Source: Desulfobacteraceae bacterium (GTDB taxonomy: Bacteria > Desulfobacterota > Desulfobacteria > Desulfobacterales > UBA5852). Taken from it: a stretch of DNA of 64,000 nucleotides. Under the pieces are notes generated by a model. That model was given only the letters and a program-made list of their open reading frames with translations, did not search any database and had not been told where the DNA came from. Positions 43,247-52,484 of the stretch are shown piece by piece; position 1 is the first letter of the stretch; each line of letters begins with the position of its first letter. The stretch is from NCBI GenBank assembly GCA_014237395.1, contig JABZFP010000014.1, positions 326,673 through 390,672 of the forward strand. Direction: 5' to 3'. The position numbers were made by a program, and so were the translations under genes.

Positions 43247-43303
43247 GGTCCGCGTTAAAAGACCGGATACCGGAGTGCAACATTTACGATGAAAGGAATA
43301 TTC

Positions 43304-44587
43304 ATGAAACGGCTGTCTCTGATGGTCCTGTGGCTGCTTCTCTTTCCGGCAGCGATGCTGCACGCGGCAGCCACCACCGGGGCCTACGACTACCCCTTTG
43401 TCAACGCCTACGAGGCCACGGTGATCGGCACGCCGGCCATCTACCAGGCCGACTTGCCCGAGGAAGTTCCGGTCAAGGACTATAGCCTGACGGTTTTCGA
43501 GGACCGTGAGATCCCGGACGTGTTCTGGTACAGCGAGGGTCTGAAGTTTTCCCTCGTGCGCCAGAAGGAGCGCGCCCCGCTGATCTTCGTGATCGCCGGC
43601 ACCGGGGCCAGCTACCAATCCCCCAAGGTGAAGGGGCTGCAAAAGGCGTTTTACCAGGCCGGCTTCAGCGTCATCTCCATCTCCTCGCCCACCCACATGA
43701 ACTTCATCGTCAACGCCTCTACGACCAAAGTCCCCGGCCACATCGTCCACGACAGTGAGGATCTCTACCGCGTGATGGAACTGGCCTATCAAAAGGTAGC
43801 CGACCGGGTGGACGTTTCCGAATTCTACCTGACGGGCTACAGCCTGGGCGGCACCCAGGCGGCCTTCCTGACCCGCCTGGACGAGGAACGGCAGGTCTTC
43901 AACTTCAAGAAGGTCCTGATGATCAACCCGTCCGTCAATCTGTTCAACTCCGTGGGCCTCATCGATCAGATGCTGGCCGACACGGTGGGGGACGAGCCCG
44001 GCGCCTTCAACAGCTACCTGGGGCGGGTGATTCGTAGTTTTGCAACGGCCTTCGACCGCAATGAGCCGCTTGATTTCAACGAGGACTTTCTCTACCGGGT
44101 CTACAAGAAGAAGATTCCCACCGAAACGGCTCTGGAAAGCCTGATCGGGTTTTCCTTCCGCATCTCCTCGAGCAACATGGTGTTTACCTCGGACGTCATG
44201 AGTGGCTACGGCCTGCTGGTCCCACCGGGCACGCCGCTCAAGCAGACCACGTCCCTGATCGACTACCTGGGGGCCTCTCTGCGGATCAGCTTTCAGGACT
44301 ACTACGAGCGCTATTTTTACCCGTTTTACCACTCCCAGAGCCCTGCCCTGACCTCGGCGGAACTGAAGCAGCAGATGAGTCTGGAAAGTATCGCGCCCTA
44401 TCTGCGCAAGGCAGAAAAGATCGCCATGATGACCAACGCGGACGACCTCATCCTGGCGCCGGGGGAGATCGAGTTTTTGCGGACCACCTTTGGCGAGCGG
44501 GCGACCATCTGGCCTACCGGCGGGCACTGCGGCAACATGGAGCAAAAGGACGTCGTGGCTTTCATGGTGAACTATTTCAAGGAATAA
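43304..44587 (+). CDS. Exported alpha/beta-hydrolase
   Basis: A 427-aa serine hydrolase with signal peptide (MKRLSLMVLWLLLFPAAMLH). The oxyanion-side strand reads LIFVIAGTGASY and the nucleophile elbow is LTGYSLGGTQAAFL. A late Asp in MMTNADDLILAPGEIEF and a His in PTGGHCGNMEQ complete the catalytic triad. ATG 43304 has an AAAGGA site. It ends 12 bases before mlaA, so it is the first gene of the lipid-transport operon. A phospholipid or acyl-ester substrate in the periplasm is inferred from that context. Confidence 0.75.
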   Translation: MKRLSLMVLWLLLFPAAMLHAAATTGAYDYPFVNAYEATVIGTPAIYQADLPEEVPVKDYSLTVFEDREIPDVFWYSEGLKFSLVRQKERAPLIFVIAGTGASYQSPKVKGLQKAFYQAGFSVISISSPTHMNFIVNASTTKVPGHIVHDSEDLYRVMELAYQKVADRVDVSEFYLTGYSLGGTQAAFLTRLDEERQVFNFKKVLMINPSVNLFNSVGLIDQMLADTVGDEPGAFNSYLGRVIRSFATAFDRNEPLDFNEDFLYRVYKKKIPTETALESLIGFSFRISSSNMVFTSDVMSGYGLLVPPGTPLKQTTSLIDYLGASLRISFQDYYERYFYPFYHSQSPALTSAELKQQMSLESIAPYLRKAEKIAMMTNADDLILAPGEIEFLRTTFGERATIWPTGGHCGNMEQKDVVAFMVNYFKE

Positions 44588-44599
44588 AGGGAGACCCTC

Positions 44600-45385
44600 A
44601 TGCACTACCCCCTACACATAAAAGACTGGATGCGGATTGTTGTTGTCGCCGTCGTGCTGACGGTGCTGGTGACGGGAGGCGGCGTGGCGGTGGCCCAGGA
44701 AGAGTCCGAGGCGCGTAAGTTCACCGAACCCACGGACCCCGGCTACGAAGCCCCCATTGCCAATTACGACCCCTGGGAAGGGTTCAACCGCAGCATGTAC
44801 AAGTTCAATTACGGCTTCGACAAATACGTTTTTGTGCCCGTGGTCAAGGCCTATCAGTTCGTGCTGCCCAAGGTGGTCCGGACCGGCATCGCCAATTTTT
44901 TTGACAACCTCTACGAGATCGAAAACGTGTTCAACAATCTGTTGCAGGGCAATGCCGAAGGGACGGTGAATTCCACCGCCCGCATCGTGTTCAACACGAC
45001 CATCGGGCTGGCCGGCATATTGGACCCGGCCACCCCGATGGGGTTTACGAAAATGGAAGAGGATTTCGGCCAGACCCTGGGCGTCTGGGGGGCGGGGCCG
45101 GGCCCCTATCTGGTGCTGCCGATTTTGGGCCCCTCCAGCGTGCGCGACGGCATCGGGACCGGGGTCGATGCCGCGGTGGGCACTGTCTGGGCGACGTTTG
45201 TGGTGGATGAGATTTACACCAATGCCAGTGATCGGGACAAGCTCTACTGGGGGATGACCGGTCTCTATTACATCAGCAAGCGCGCCGGCATCCCCTTTCG
45301 CTATTACGAGACCGGGTCCCCTTTCGAGTACGAGTACGTGCGTTACATCTACCTGAAATACCGTCAAGTCGAGATCGAGAGGTGA
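44600..45385 (+). CDS. mlaA: MlaA/VacJ-family outer-membrane lipid asymmetry protein
   Basis: A 261-aa MlaA homologue that removes mislocalised phospholipids from the outer leaflet. Recognisable motifs are YDPWEGFNRSMYKFNYGFDK, NFFDNLYEIENVFNNLLQG, and EDFGQTLGVWGAGPGPYLVL with GPSSVRDGIG. The N-terminal hydrophobic stretch ends GVAVAQE without the usual lipobox Cys, so it may carry a cleavable signal instead of a lipid anchor. In E. coli mlaA is separate from mlaFEDCB; here it lies just before mlaEFD. No MlaC homologue is seen in the window. Confidence 0.9.
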   Translation: MHYPLHIKDWMRIVVVAVVLTVLVTGGGVAVAQEESEARKFTEPTDPGYEAPIANYDPWEGFNRSMYKFNYGFDKYVFVPVVKAYQFVLPKVVRTGIANFFDNLYEIENVFNNLLQGNAEGTVNSTARIVFNTTIGLAGILDPATPMGFTKMEEDFGQTLGVWGAGPGPYLVLPILGPSSVRDGIGTGVDAAVGTVWATFVVDEIYTNASDRDKLYWGMTGLYYISKRAGIPFRYYETGSPFEYEYVRYIYLKYRQVEIER

Positions 45386-45422
45386 ATGAAAGGCAGACGA
45401 TCATCCCGGAAAGGAAACCTCG

Positions 45423-46556
45423 ATGGCTGCAGCGGCTGAAATGACGGTGAAACAGGCATCGGCTGATAGGCTGCTGCTGGCGTTGTCCGGCAGCTGGAAG
45501 CTCGGTGAAGCGCTGCCTTCGACTGCCGACATCCAGAAAAGACTGGAAGCATCCGGCGGTATCGAGGCCATTGCCTTCGATACACAGAAACTTGCCGGCT
45601 GGGACTCAGGACTGTTGACCTTCCTGCAGCGCCTGCGGCGGCTCTGTGAAGAAAACCGCATCCGGATCGAGAGCGGCGGGCTGCCTGAGGGTGCCCGGCA
45701 ATTGATGGCTCTGGCGGCGGCGGTGCCTGAAAAGAAGGACGCCCGCAGACCGGATAAGGATAGGCATTTTCTGGCCATGGTGGGCGACGAAACGGCCGAC
45801 TTCTTCGCTTCCACAGGCCGGCTGCTGGCCTTCATCGGGGAAGCGACCCTGGCCTTCGGACGGCTGCTGCGCGGCCGGGCCGCCTTCCGGCGTACCGATC
45901 TGTTGCTGATCATAGAGTCCTGCGGCGGGCAGGCCCTGCCCATCGTGTCGCTGATCAGCTTCCTGGTGGGCCTTATCCTGGCCTTCGTGGGAGCCATTCA
46001 ACTCCTGTTGTTCGGGGCTCAGATCTACGTGGCGGATCTGGTGGGCATCGCCATGGTGCGCCTGATGGCGGCGGTCATGACCGGCGTCGTCATGGCGGGG
46101 CGCACCGGGGGGGCTTTCGCCGCGCAGCTGGGCACCATGCAGGTCAACCAGGAAATCGACGCACTCAAGACGCTGGGTCTGTCACCCATGGAGTTCCTGG
46201 TGCTGCCGCGCATGCTGGCCTTGGCGTTGATGATGCCGCTTCTGTGCCTCTACGCCAACGTCATGGGCATTTTGGGTGGTCTCGTGGTCGGGGTGGGCAT
46301 CTTGGATATCGGCATGGTCCAGTACTACCAGCGGACGATCGCCGCCGTGCGCCTCTGGGATCTGGGAATCGGGCTTTTTAGCGGTGCCGTTTTCGGCGTG
46401 ATCATCGCGCTGTCCGGCTGCATGCGGGGCATGGAGTGCGGCCGCAGCGCTTCGGCGGTGGGTGATGCCGCCACGTCGGCCGTGGTGACGGCCATCGTGG
46501 GCATGACGCTCTCTACGGCCGTCATCACTGTTATTTGCAACCTTTTAGGAATCTGA
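45423..46556 (+). CDS. mlaE: STAS-MlaE fused lipid ABC permease
   Basis: A 377-aa permease. Residues about 1-110 form a STAS-like domain (LLLALSGSWKLGEALP, AFDTQKLAGWDSGLLTFLQR) equivalent to the separate E. coli MlaB. Residues about 130-377 are the MlaE permease: IVSLISFLVGLILAFVGAIQ, AGRTGGAFAAQLGTMQVNQE and IDALKTLGLSPMEFLVLPR. The fused arrangement is known in other Proteobacteria. It forms the inner-membrane core for MlaF and MlaD encoded next. Confidence 0.9.
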   Translation: MAAAAEMTVKQASADRLLLALSGSWKLGEALPSTADIQKRLEASGGIEAIAFDTQKLAGWDSGLLTFLQRLRRLCEENRIRIESGGLPEGARQLMALAAAVPEKKDARRPDKDRHFLAMVGDETADFFASTGRLLAFIGEATLAFGRLLRGRAAFRRTDLLLIIESCGGQALPIVSLISFLVGLILAFVGAIQLLLFGAQIYVADLVGIAMVRLMAAVMTGVVMAGRTGGAFAAQLGTMQVNQEIDALKTLGLSPMEFLVLPRMLALALMMPLLCLYANVMGILGGLVVGVGILDIGMVQYYQRTIAAVRLWDLGIGLFSGAVFGVIIALSGCMRGMECGRSASAVGDAATSAVVTAIVGMTLSTAVITVICNLLGI

Positions 46557-46595
46557 CCTCGCTCAGGAGGCAAGCGTATATCGGGATAACGCTCC

Positions 46596-47360
46596 ATGGT
46601 GGAACGCACCCCCCACATTACCGTCCAAAACCTGAACATGGCCTATGGCGATTTCGTCCTGATGCGGGATCTGTCCTACACCGTCTATCGGGGCGACATT
46701 TTCATCATCATGGGCGGCAGCGGCTGCGGCAAGAGCACCATGATGAGTGTGCTGATCGGCCTAAAGAAGCCGGCGACCGGGCGGGTTCTCTATGGCGAGG
46801 TCGACTTCTGGGGGTCGCCTCCCGAAACCCGTGATCGGATTATCCGCCGGGCCGGTGTGATGTACCAGAGCGGCGCCTTGTGGAGCTCCATGACGCTGGC
46901 TGAGAACGTGGCGCTGCCGCTGGAAACCTACAAGAATTTGACGGCGGCCGAAATCAAAGAGGTGGTCGAATTGAAGCTGGCGCTGGTGGGTCTGGCCGGG
47001 TTCGAGGAATTTTATCCTTCAGAAATCAGTGGCGGTATGCAGAAGCGGGCCGGCATCGCCCGGGCCATGGCCCTGGACCCGGAAATTCTTTTCTTCGACG
47101 AGCCTTCCGCCGGACTGGACCCGGTCAGCGCCCGCCGACTGGACGACATGATTCTGGAACTGCGTGACAGTCTCGGCACCACCATGATTGTGGTCACCCA
47201 CGAACTGGCCAGCATTTTTGCGATCGGCAACAATTCCGTGTTTCTGGACGTGTCCAAGCGCACCATGACGGCCACCGGGGACCCCAAGCAACTCCTGGCC
47301 GAAAGCCGGGATCCCGTCCTGCACGAGTTTCTGACGCGCGGCGAAGCGCTGCCGCAGTGA
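46596..47360 (+). CDS. mlaF: Mla ABC transporter ATPase
   Basis: A 254-aa ABC ATPase powering lipid transfer. Walker A is MGGSGCGKSTMM near 40-50, the signature is SGGMQKRAGIARAMALDPE and Walker B is ILFFDEPSAGLDPVSA, followed by the switch His in IVVTHELASI. The SGGMQKR variant is typical of MlaF/Ttg2A. The start codon follows mlaE by 39 bases and the stop precedes mlaD by 12. Confidence 0.93.
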   Translation: MVERTPHITVQNLNMAYGDFVLMRDLSYTVYRGDIFIIMGGSGCGKSTMMSVLIGLKKPATGRVLYGEVDFWGSPPETRDRIIRRAGVMYQSGALWSSMTLAENVALPLETYKNLTAAEIKEVVELKLALVGLAGFEEFYPSEISGGMQKRAGIARAMALDPEILFFDEPSAGLDPVSARRLDDMILELRDSLGTTMIVVTHELASIFAIGNNSVFLDVSKRTMTATGDPKQLLAESRDPVLHEFLTRGEALPQ

Positions 47361-47372
47361 GGATGATCGAAA

Positions 47373-48392
47373 ATGGCAAAGCAGGCAAATCGGATGATGA
47401 TCGGCGGATTCGTTGTCGCCGCAGTGTTTCTGCTGGCGGCCAGTATCGTGGTCTTCGGTTCGGGGAAGTTCTTTAAAAAAACCGACCTTTACGTGATGTA
47501 CTTCGAGGATTCCGTCAAGGGGCTTTCCGTCGGCTCGCCGGTGTTGTTCCGGGGGGTCCCCATCGGGGCCGTGAAGAGCCTTATCCTTCGAACCGACCCC
47601 GAGAAAAGAAAGACGGAAATTCCCATCATTATCGAAGTCGAACCGGGCCAGTTTGAAGTGGTGGGCGGTAAGAAAATTTTTACCGACTATGCGGAGGTGC
47701 TCCAAAAACTTGTCGACCAGGGATTGCGGGCCGTCTTGTCCCTGCAGAGCATGATAACCGGTCAGCTGTCGATCGAGCTGGAATTTCATCCCAGCACGCC
47801 TGTCAACTTGCATAAAACGGACTTGCCCTATCCCCAGGTCCCCACGATTCCCTCCACCACCCATCGGCTGGTCCAGGCACTTCAACGTCTCGATTTGGAA
47901 GGCATTGAAAAGAATTTGGAAAACACGCTGCATGGGATCGCCCTCCTGGTCAACAATCCGAACTGGAACGCCAGCCTCGAGGAATTAAAAGGCCTCATGG
48001 CCGATGCCCGTCGCCTGGTGCGCAACCTGGACAGCCGCACCGGCGCGTTGTCGGGGGACCTCGAGGGCGCTATCAGCGATGCCCGCAGTCTGATCAACAA
48101 CGTCGATCATCAGGTAGCACCCATGGCCGCCAACGTGAACCGCACGGTGGAGGATTTCGGGCAACTGGCCCGCAACGCCGATCAGCAGCTCACATCGCTC
48201 GGCGGCAGTCTGGAGCAAACCCTGACGGCGGCCCGGGGCGTGGTATCGGACGAGGCGCCATTGATAGTGACCCTGGAAAAGTCATTGCAGGAAATCACAC
48301 AGATGGCGCGTGCGTTCCGGGAGTTGGCCGCTTACCTGGAACGGCATCCCGAGGCCCTTATACAGGGCAAGAGCGGCTCCGGAGGGAACTGA
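47373..48392 (+). CDS. mlaD: MCE-domain substrate-binding protein MlaD
   Basis: A 339-aa MCE protein anchored by one N-terminal helix (IGGFVVAAVFLLAASIVVF). The MCE domain covers about 35-120 (FEDSVKGLSVGSPVLFRGVP). It is longer than E. coli MlaD (183 aa), with a C-terminal helical region at about 170-310 rich in spaced Leu, Asn and Asp (LEGAISDARSLINNVDHQVA). Such tails form tubes or needles in the PqiB/YebT or longer MCE types and may span more of the periplasm. It precedes a PqiC-like lipoprotein by one base. Confidence 0.9.
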   Translation: MAKQANRMMIGGFVVAAVFLLAASIVVFGSGKFFKKTDLYVMYFEDSVKGLSVGSPVLFRGVPIGAVKSLILRTDPEKRKTEIPIIIEVEPGQFEVVGGKKIFTDYAEVLQKLVDQGLRAVLSLQSMITGQLSIELEFHPSTPVNLHKTDLPYPQVPTIPSTTHRLVQALQRLDLEGIEKNLENTLHGIALLVNNPNWNASLEELKGLMADARRLVRNLDSRTGALSGDLEGAISDARSLINNVDHQVAPMAANVNRTVEDFGQLARNADQQLTSLGGSLEQTLTAARGVVSDEAPLIVTLEKSLQEITQMARAFRELAAYLERHPEALIQGKSGSGGN

Positions 48393-48393
48393 T

Positions 48394-49038
48394 ATGAAGG
48401 CAACGGCATTCTACCGGTTTTGGTGGGTTGGGGCATTGGTCGGCACAATTCTTTGCGTGGGGTGCTTCGGCAAAAGTCAATCGTCGCGCTTTTACGCCCT
48501 TTCGGCCATGGAGCATACCGCGGCCGGCTCGTTGTCGGACAGCCCGGCGCGCGATGCCGCCATCGGGATTGGGCCCATTAAGATTGCCGATTATCTCGAT
48601 CGCTCCAAGATCGTCACCCGCACCGGCGACAACCGCCTTGAACTGGCCGAATACGACCAATGGGCCGGTTCTTTCGAAGACAACCTGACCCAGGTGATGG
48701 CCGACAACATCGGCTTCATGGTGCCGACGGAACGAATCTCCCTGTACCCCTGGCCTACGTCCCTGCCGATCGATTACCAGGTGGTGCTGGATATCGTACG
48801 CTGCGACGGGCGGCAAAACGAGGACATACTGCTGGTGGCGCGTTGGCGGGTCCTGAAGGGGGAGGGAAAAGAGATCCTGGCGGTCAGGCGTTCCAATATT
48901 ACCGAACCGGTGGACGGCCCCGGCTACGAGGCCCTGGTGGCAGCCCAGAGTCGGGCCCTGGCAGCGCTCAGCCGGGAGATTGTGAAGACGATTCACGCGG
49001 CTAGCCGGGAATCTTCACCCTTAAAGTCGGGCGGCTGA
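48394..49038 (+). CDS. PqiC-like ABC-type transport auxiliary lipoprotein
   Basis: A 214-aa lipoprotein with lipobox TILCVGC. The body matches the PqiC/ABC-auxiliary pattern: RFYALSAME, then IGIGPIKIADYLDRSKIVTR, NRLELAEYDQWAGSFEDNLT and the C-terminal LAALSREIVKTIH. These proteins sit in the outer membrane as docking partners of MCE proteins. ATG 48394 begins one base after the mlaD stop. The mixture of Mla permease parts with a Pqi-type lipoprotein, and no MlaC, suggests a direct bridge rather than a soluble shuttle. Confidence 0.85.
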   Translation: MKATAFYRFWWVGALVGTILCVGCFGKSQSSRFYALSAMEHTAAGSLSDSPARDAAIGIGPIKIADYLDRSKIVTRTGDNRLELAEYDQWAGSFEDNLTQVMADNIGFMVPTERISLYPWPTSLPIDYQVVLDIVRCDGRQNEDILLVARWRVLKGEGKEILAVRRSNITEPVDGPGYEALVAAQSRALAALSREIVKTIHAASRESSPLKSGG

Positions 49039-49089
49039 ACTTCTGCAGCATGACCTTAGGAGAACTCCGTGAGCGCTTGAAATCTATAA

Positions 49090-49332
49090 ACCGCCTTCCG
49101 CCCCCAAGGTTATGTCGTCATCAACGGAACGATCGTGGTGAAGGACAGCAAGGTGCTTCGCGTGAAACCGGGACAGCAGATTCGCTTTCCGGTCGAGCCC
49201 AAAGGCAAATTCAAGCCGATCGAAGTGGGCGGCTGGCTGAACAAATACACCATCGGTCTGAACCCCGATCTGGCAAAGATCCACTTGCATGACGACACTG
49301 GCGCAGGGTCGAAGTTGCACAAAAGCGAATGA
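49090..49332 (+). pseudogene. C-terminal remnant of an N-acyl-D-amino-acid deacylase-like gene
   Basis: The frame from 49105 reads QGYVVINGTIVVKDSKVL, then RVKPGQQIRFPVEPKGKFKP, up to the stop at 49332. It aligns with the last ~80 residues of the intact amidohydrolase at 50689 (VIVNGTIVMKD, then NPGQPIRFEPVKSKFEP). An in-frame stop lies upstream near 49087 and the catalytic part is missing, so it cannot be functional. It indicates a former tandem duplicate or related gene. Confidence 0.75.
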
Positions 49333-49441
49333 ACACTGCAAAGCGTATCTTTTTTCCAGGCCGATAGGAGCAACGAAATGAGTTTTTGTCTGCTTTAGGC
49401 ACTCAAATTTGATTAACGCAATTATTCAAAGGTGAAGTTCC

Positions 49442-50446
49442 ATGAAACGAAACATAGCACTATTTTTTATTGTAATGGTCTCGTCATTAGTGGCAGTTCA
49501 ACCGGCATTTGCTGAGGAACATAATTATCCAGATATTTCTCGGAAGATTGAGAAACTTTCCCAGGGGCTAGCTGGCCGCGTCGGCGTGGCTGCACAGGAA
49601 ATTGGCTCAGGGGTGAGTCTCACAATAAACGGCGATGAAACGTTTGTTATGGCGAGTACATATAAAGTGGCGATTGCAGTCACCTTGCTGGACCTTGTCG
49701 ATAAAGGCCAGCTTAAACTTACGGATTTAATTGACCTCCCACCAGAAATGATGGTCGCAGGCAACAATGCGATCGCTGAGAGCTACATTCATCCGGGTAT
49801 AAAGCTTTCTGTAGCAAATTTGATTGAAGTAATGATAACGGAAAGTGACAATACGGCGACGGACGTCAGTCTAAAGCTAGCGGGAGGTCCGCAAGCCGTA
49901 ACGAAGAAGTTGCGTAGCATTGGGATTACAGAGCAACGAGTTGATCGGTATTGTAGCGAACTTTTAAAGGACTTCTATGGTTTACAGGACAAGACCTCGG
50001 TCTCTCCATCCGTAATTGCAGAGGCAATTGCCAAAGACCCAACGCTTCTAGTGCAGATGACTACGCCAAATATTGAATTCGAAAAGGACCCTCGTGACCA
50101 ATCAACACCTAAAGCAATGTTGGAATTGCTTCTGGCTATCGACAGCGGAAAGGTGTTGAGTGAGAAAAGCCGCGCCTTCCTGCTTGCTACAATGTCCCGC
50201 ACATACACAGGTAAAGATAGGTTGAGAGGCCTTCTGCCAAAAGGAACACCGGTTGCCCACAAAACAGGCACTATTGGCGGTGTCGCTAATGACGTGGGTT
50301 TCATAACGCTACCAGATGGCCGACGTTTTGCGATAGTGGTATACACCAAGAGCAGTACGACGCCCGTAGCTGATCAGGATCGAGCCATTGCGGAAATTAG
50401 CCGGACTCTCTACGACTTTTATTATTTAACGGCTCAAGACAAATAA
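49442..50446 (+). CDS. Class A beta-lactamase-like serine hydrolase with atypical omega loop
   Basis: A 334-aa exported protein with the nucleophile motif STYK (Ser72, Lys75), SDN (135-137) and KTG (274-276), all class A hallmarks. However, where the omega loop should show R-x-E-x-x-L-N the sequence is DRYCSELLKDFYG. The general-base Glu166 position is Cys and the Asn170 position is Leu, followed by an insertion of ~40 residues before DPRDQSTPKAM. The enzyme may therefore acylate but turn over poorly, or act on another substrate. It is AT-richer than its neighbours and sits between the amidohydrolase remnant and the intact amidohydrolase, suggesting insertion. The 240 bases after it hold a small GATATCCGG hairpin. 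Confidence 0.8.
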   Translation: MKRNIALFFIVMVSSLVAVQPAFAEEHNYPDISRKIEKLSQGLAGRVGVAAQEIGSGVSLTINGDETFVMASTYKVAIAVTLLDLVDKGQLKLTDLIDLPPEMMVAGNNAIAESYIHPGIKLSVANLIEVMITESDNTATDVSLKLAGGPQAVTKKLRSIGITEQRVDRYCSELLKDFYGLQDKTSVSPSVIAEAIAKDPTLLVQMTTPNIEFEKDPRDQSTPKAMLELLLAIDSGKVLSEKSRAFLLATMSRTYTGKDRLRGLLPKGTPVAHKTGTIGGVANDVGFITLPDGRRFAIVVYTKSSTTPVADQDRAIAEISRTLYDFYYLTAQDK

Positions 50447-50688
50447 CCTTTTTCATGCCTATATAAATAGTTGCAGCGGACGATGAATCGATATCCGGTG
50501 TTTGACCACTCTCCCGGATATCTGCGAGCTGCGGCGAAGCATTTAGGCGGAGAATAAAAAATAAATAATTAATTCCACTCGGATTTGATTTGTTTTGAAA
50601 TAAAGGACGGCAAAAGCTGCAAGAACACCGTTCTGAAAACTGAGTAAGAACTTTACTAAATCTTTTCAAGCCTAATTGGAGGGACGAA

Positions 50689-52380
50689 ATGAAACAACTG
50701 AGAGTGCTTTGCGGCTTGTTGGCACTCAGCCTGATGGTGGTCATGCCGGCAGCGGCTGCCGATTATGACCTGGTTATCAACAATGGCCGGGTCATGGACC
50801 CGGAAACCAAGTATGACGGCGTAGCCAACGTGGGTGTCAAGGACGGTAAGATCGCCGTCATCACCAAAGACAAGATTACAGGCAAGGAGACCATCGACGC
50901 CAAAGGGTTGGTGGTCGCACCTGGATTTATCGATGGCCACCAACATTGTATTGAGCCCTATCAATACCGGTTGATGCTGCGCGACGGTCGTACGACGCTT
51001 CTGGACACAGAGATCGGCGCTCACGGTCCAAAGCTGGGCGAGTGGTACAAACGGCGTGAAGGAAAAGCACCGGTGAATTTTGGTGTGGCGGTGGCTCACG
51101 AATTTGCACGGGCAGAGGTCTTGGACGGCTTTACCGATTGGAAACATTTATACACTCCCGACGCGGAGAAAACCCGCTCCACAAAGGTCAAGATAGACGG
51201 CAAAGAAACCATTAAGGAGGGTTGGTCAAAGACCCGGCCCAATCTGGAGCAGGGAAACCAGATCCTTTCCCTGATTGACGAAGGCTTAGCGCAGGGAGGC
51301 CTTGGCATTGGTTCTACCGTTGGCTACATGCGCGCGGGGGTCTCGGCCCGCGAGATATTTGAGCTGCAAAAGCTGGGCGGGCGATACGGCCGTTTTATCG
51401 CAATGCATTTCCGCTATACGCCCGGTGATGATACCACCGAAGTCAACGGTATCCAGGAGATGCTCGCAAACGCGGCGGCATTAGGGACGCCGGCCATCGC
51501 CTCCCATTTCAATAATCCGGGATACAATATGGTGCATGAGCTTATGGTGCGGATGCGGGAACGGGGTTATAACGTCTGGGGTGAAATCTATCCATACGCC
51601 GCAGGCTCTACGGCTTTGAATGCCGTATTTCTCGAGCCGGAAGTCTGGGTACAGGCCCTGGGCAACAAATACGAAGAGACGATTCAGGATGTCGCCACCG
51701 GCGAATTCTACACCCAGAAATCGCGTGAGGAGATGCTCAAAAAGGAACCCGCACGTCTCGTGCTTGTCTACAAGAGCCCCGAATCGGCGATTGTTGACTG
51801 GCTTAAAATGCCCGGCGTGGCTATTGGTAGCGACGGCATGCCAATGATCCCAAGCGATAACCTAACCTGGGACACTCCCTTCGAAGATCTGCCCAACACC
51901 CATCCGCGGACTTCCGGGTCTTTTGGCACAGTGCTTCGCCTCGCCAGAGAAAACAATATTCCGCTGATGCAGGCCGTATCCATGACCAGTTACAATTATG
52001 CCAAGCCTCTGGGCGATATGGGCTTAAAAGCCATGCAGGTACGCGGCCGTATGCAGAAAGGCATGGTGGCCGACATCACGATGTTCGATCCTGAAACGGT
52101 AAGGGACAATGCGACCTACGCCAAAGGGACGCTGCCATCCACAGGAATTAAGCATGTGATTGTTAACGGGACAATTGTCATGAAAGACCAGGAACCTCTG
52201 AAAGGGGTGAATCCCGGACAACCGATCCGCTTCGAGCCGGTCAAGAGCAAGTTCGAGCCGCTCACCAAAGAGGGATGGGCGAAAACCTTCTATGCCTCCC
52301 CCATCGATTCCGGAGGTGGGATTCCTGGTTCACAGCCGAACATGATAGAAAGTCCCCTCGAACAGGTTGGAATGCATTAA
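50689..52380 (+). CDS. Exported N-acyl-D-amino-acid deacylase-like amidohydrolase
   Basis: A 563-aa zinc amidohydrolase with signal peptide (LALSLMVVMPAAAADYD). Zinc ligands are visible as GFIDGHQHC (His84, His86), later His in FIAMHFRYTPG and AIASHFNNPG, and the Asp in VAIGSDGMPMIPSD. The small beta-sandwich parts flank the barrel (DYDLVINNGRVMDPET; VADITMFDPETVRDN). The family hydrolyses N-acyl-D-amino acids and related amides; periplasmic location hints at scavenging of cell-wall or foreign D-amino-acid compounds. Substrate not determined. Confidence 0.85.
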   Translation: MKQLRVLCGLLALSLMVVMPAAAADYDLVINNGRVMDPETKYDGVANVGVKDGKIAVITKDKITGKETIDAKGLVVAPGFIDGHQHCIEPYQYRLMLRDGRTTLLDTEIGAHGPKLGEWYKRREGKAPVNFGVAVAHEFARAEVLDGFTDWKHLYTPDAEKTRSTKVKIDGKETIKEGWSKTRPNLEQGNQILSLIDEGLAQGGLGIGSTVGYMRAGVSAREIFELQKLGGRYGRFIAMHFRYTPGDDTTEVNGIQEMLANAAALGTPAIASHFNNPGYNMVHELMVRMRERGYNVWGEIYPYAAGSTALNAVFLEPEVWVQALGNKYEETIQDVATGEFYTQKSREEMLKKEPARLVLVYKSPESAIVDWLKMPGVAIGSDGMPMIPSDNLTWDTPFEDLPNTHPRTSGSFGTVLRLARENNIPLMQAVSMTSYNYAKPLGDMGLKAMQVRGRMQKGMVADITMFDPETVRDNATYAKGTLPSTGIKHVIVNGTIVMKDQEPLKGVNPGQPIRFEPVKSKFEPLTKEGWAKTFYASPIDSGGGIPGSQPNMIESPLEQVGMH

Positions 52381-52484
52381 ATACAATAATATCAACATCT
52401 GACAAATTATGACAGTATGGCCGTTTGCCGGTTCTCGCGAATTGAGGCCGGCAAATGGTAGACCCCTTACTACTGGAGGCACAT

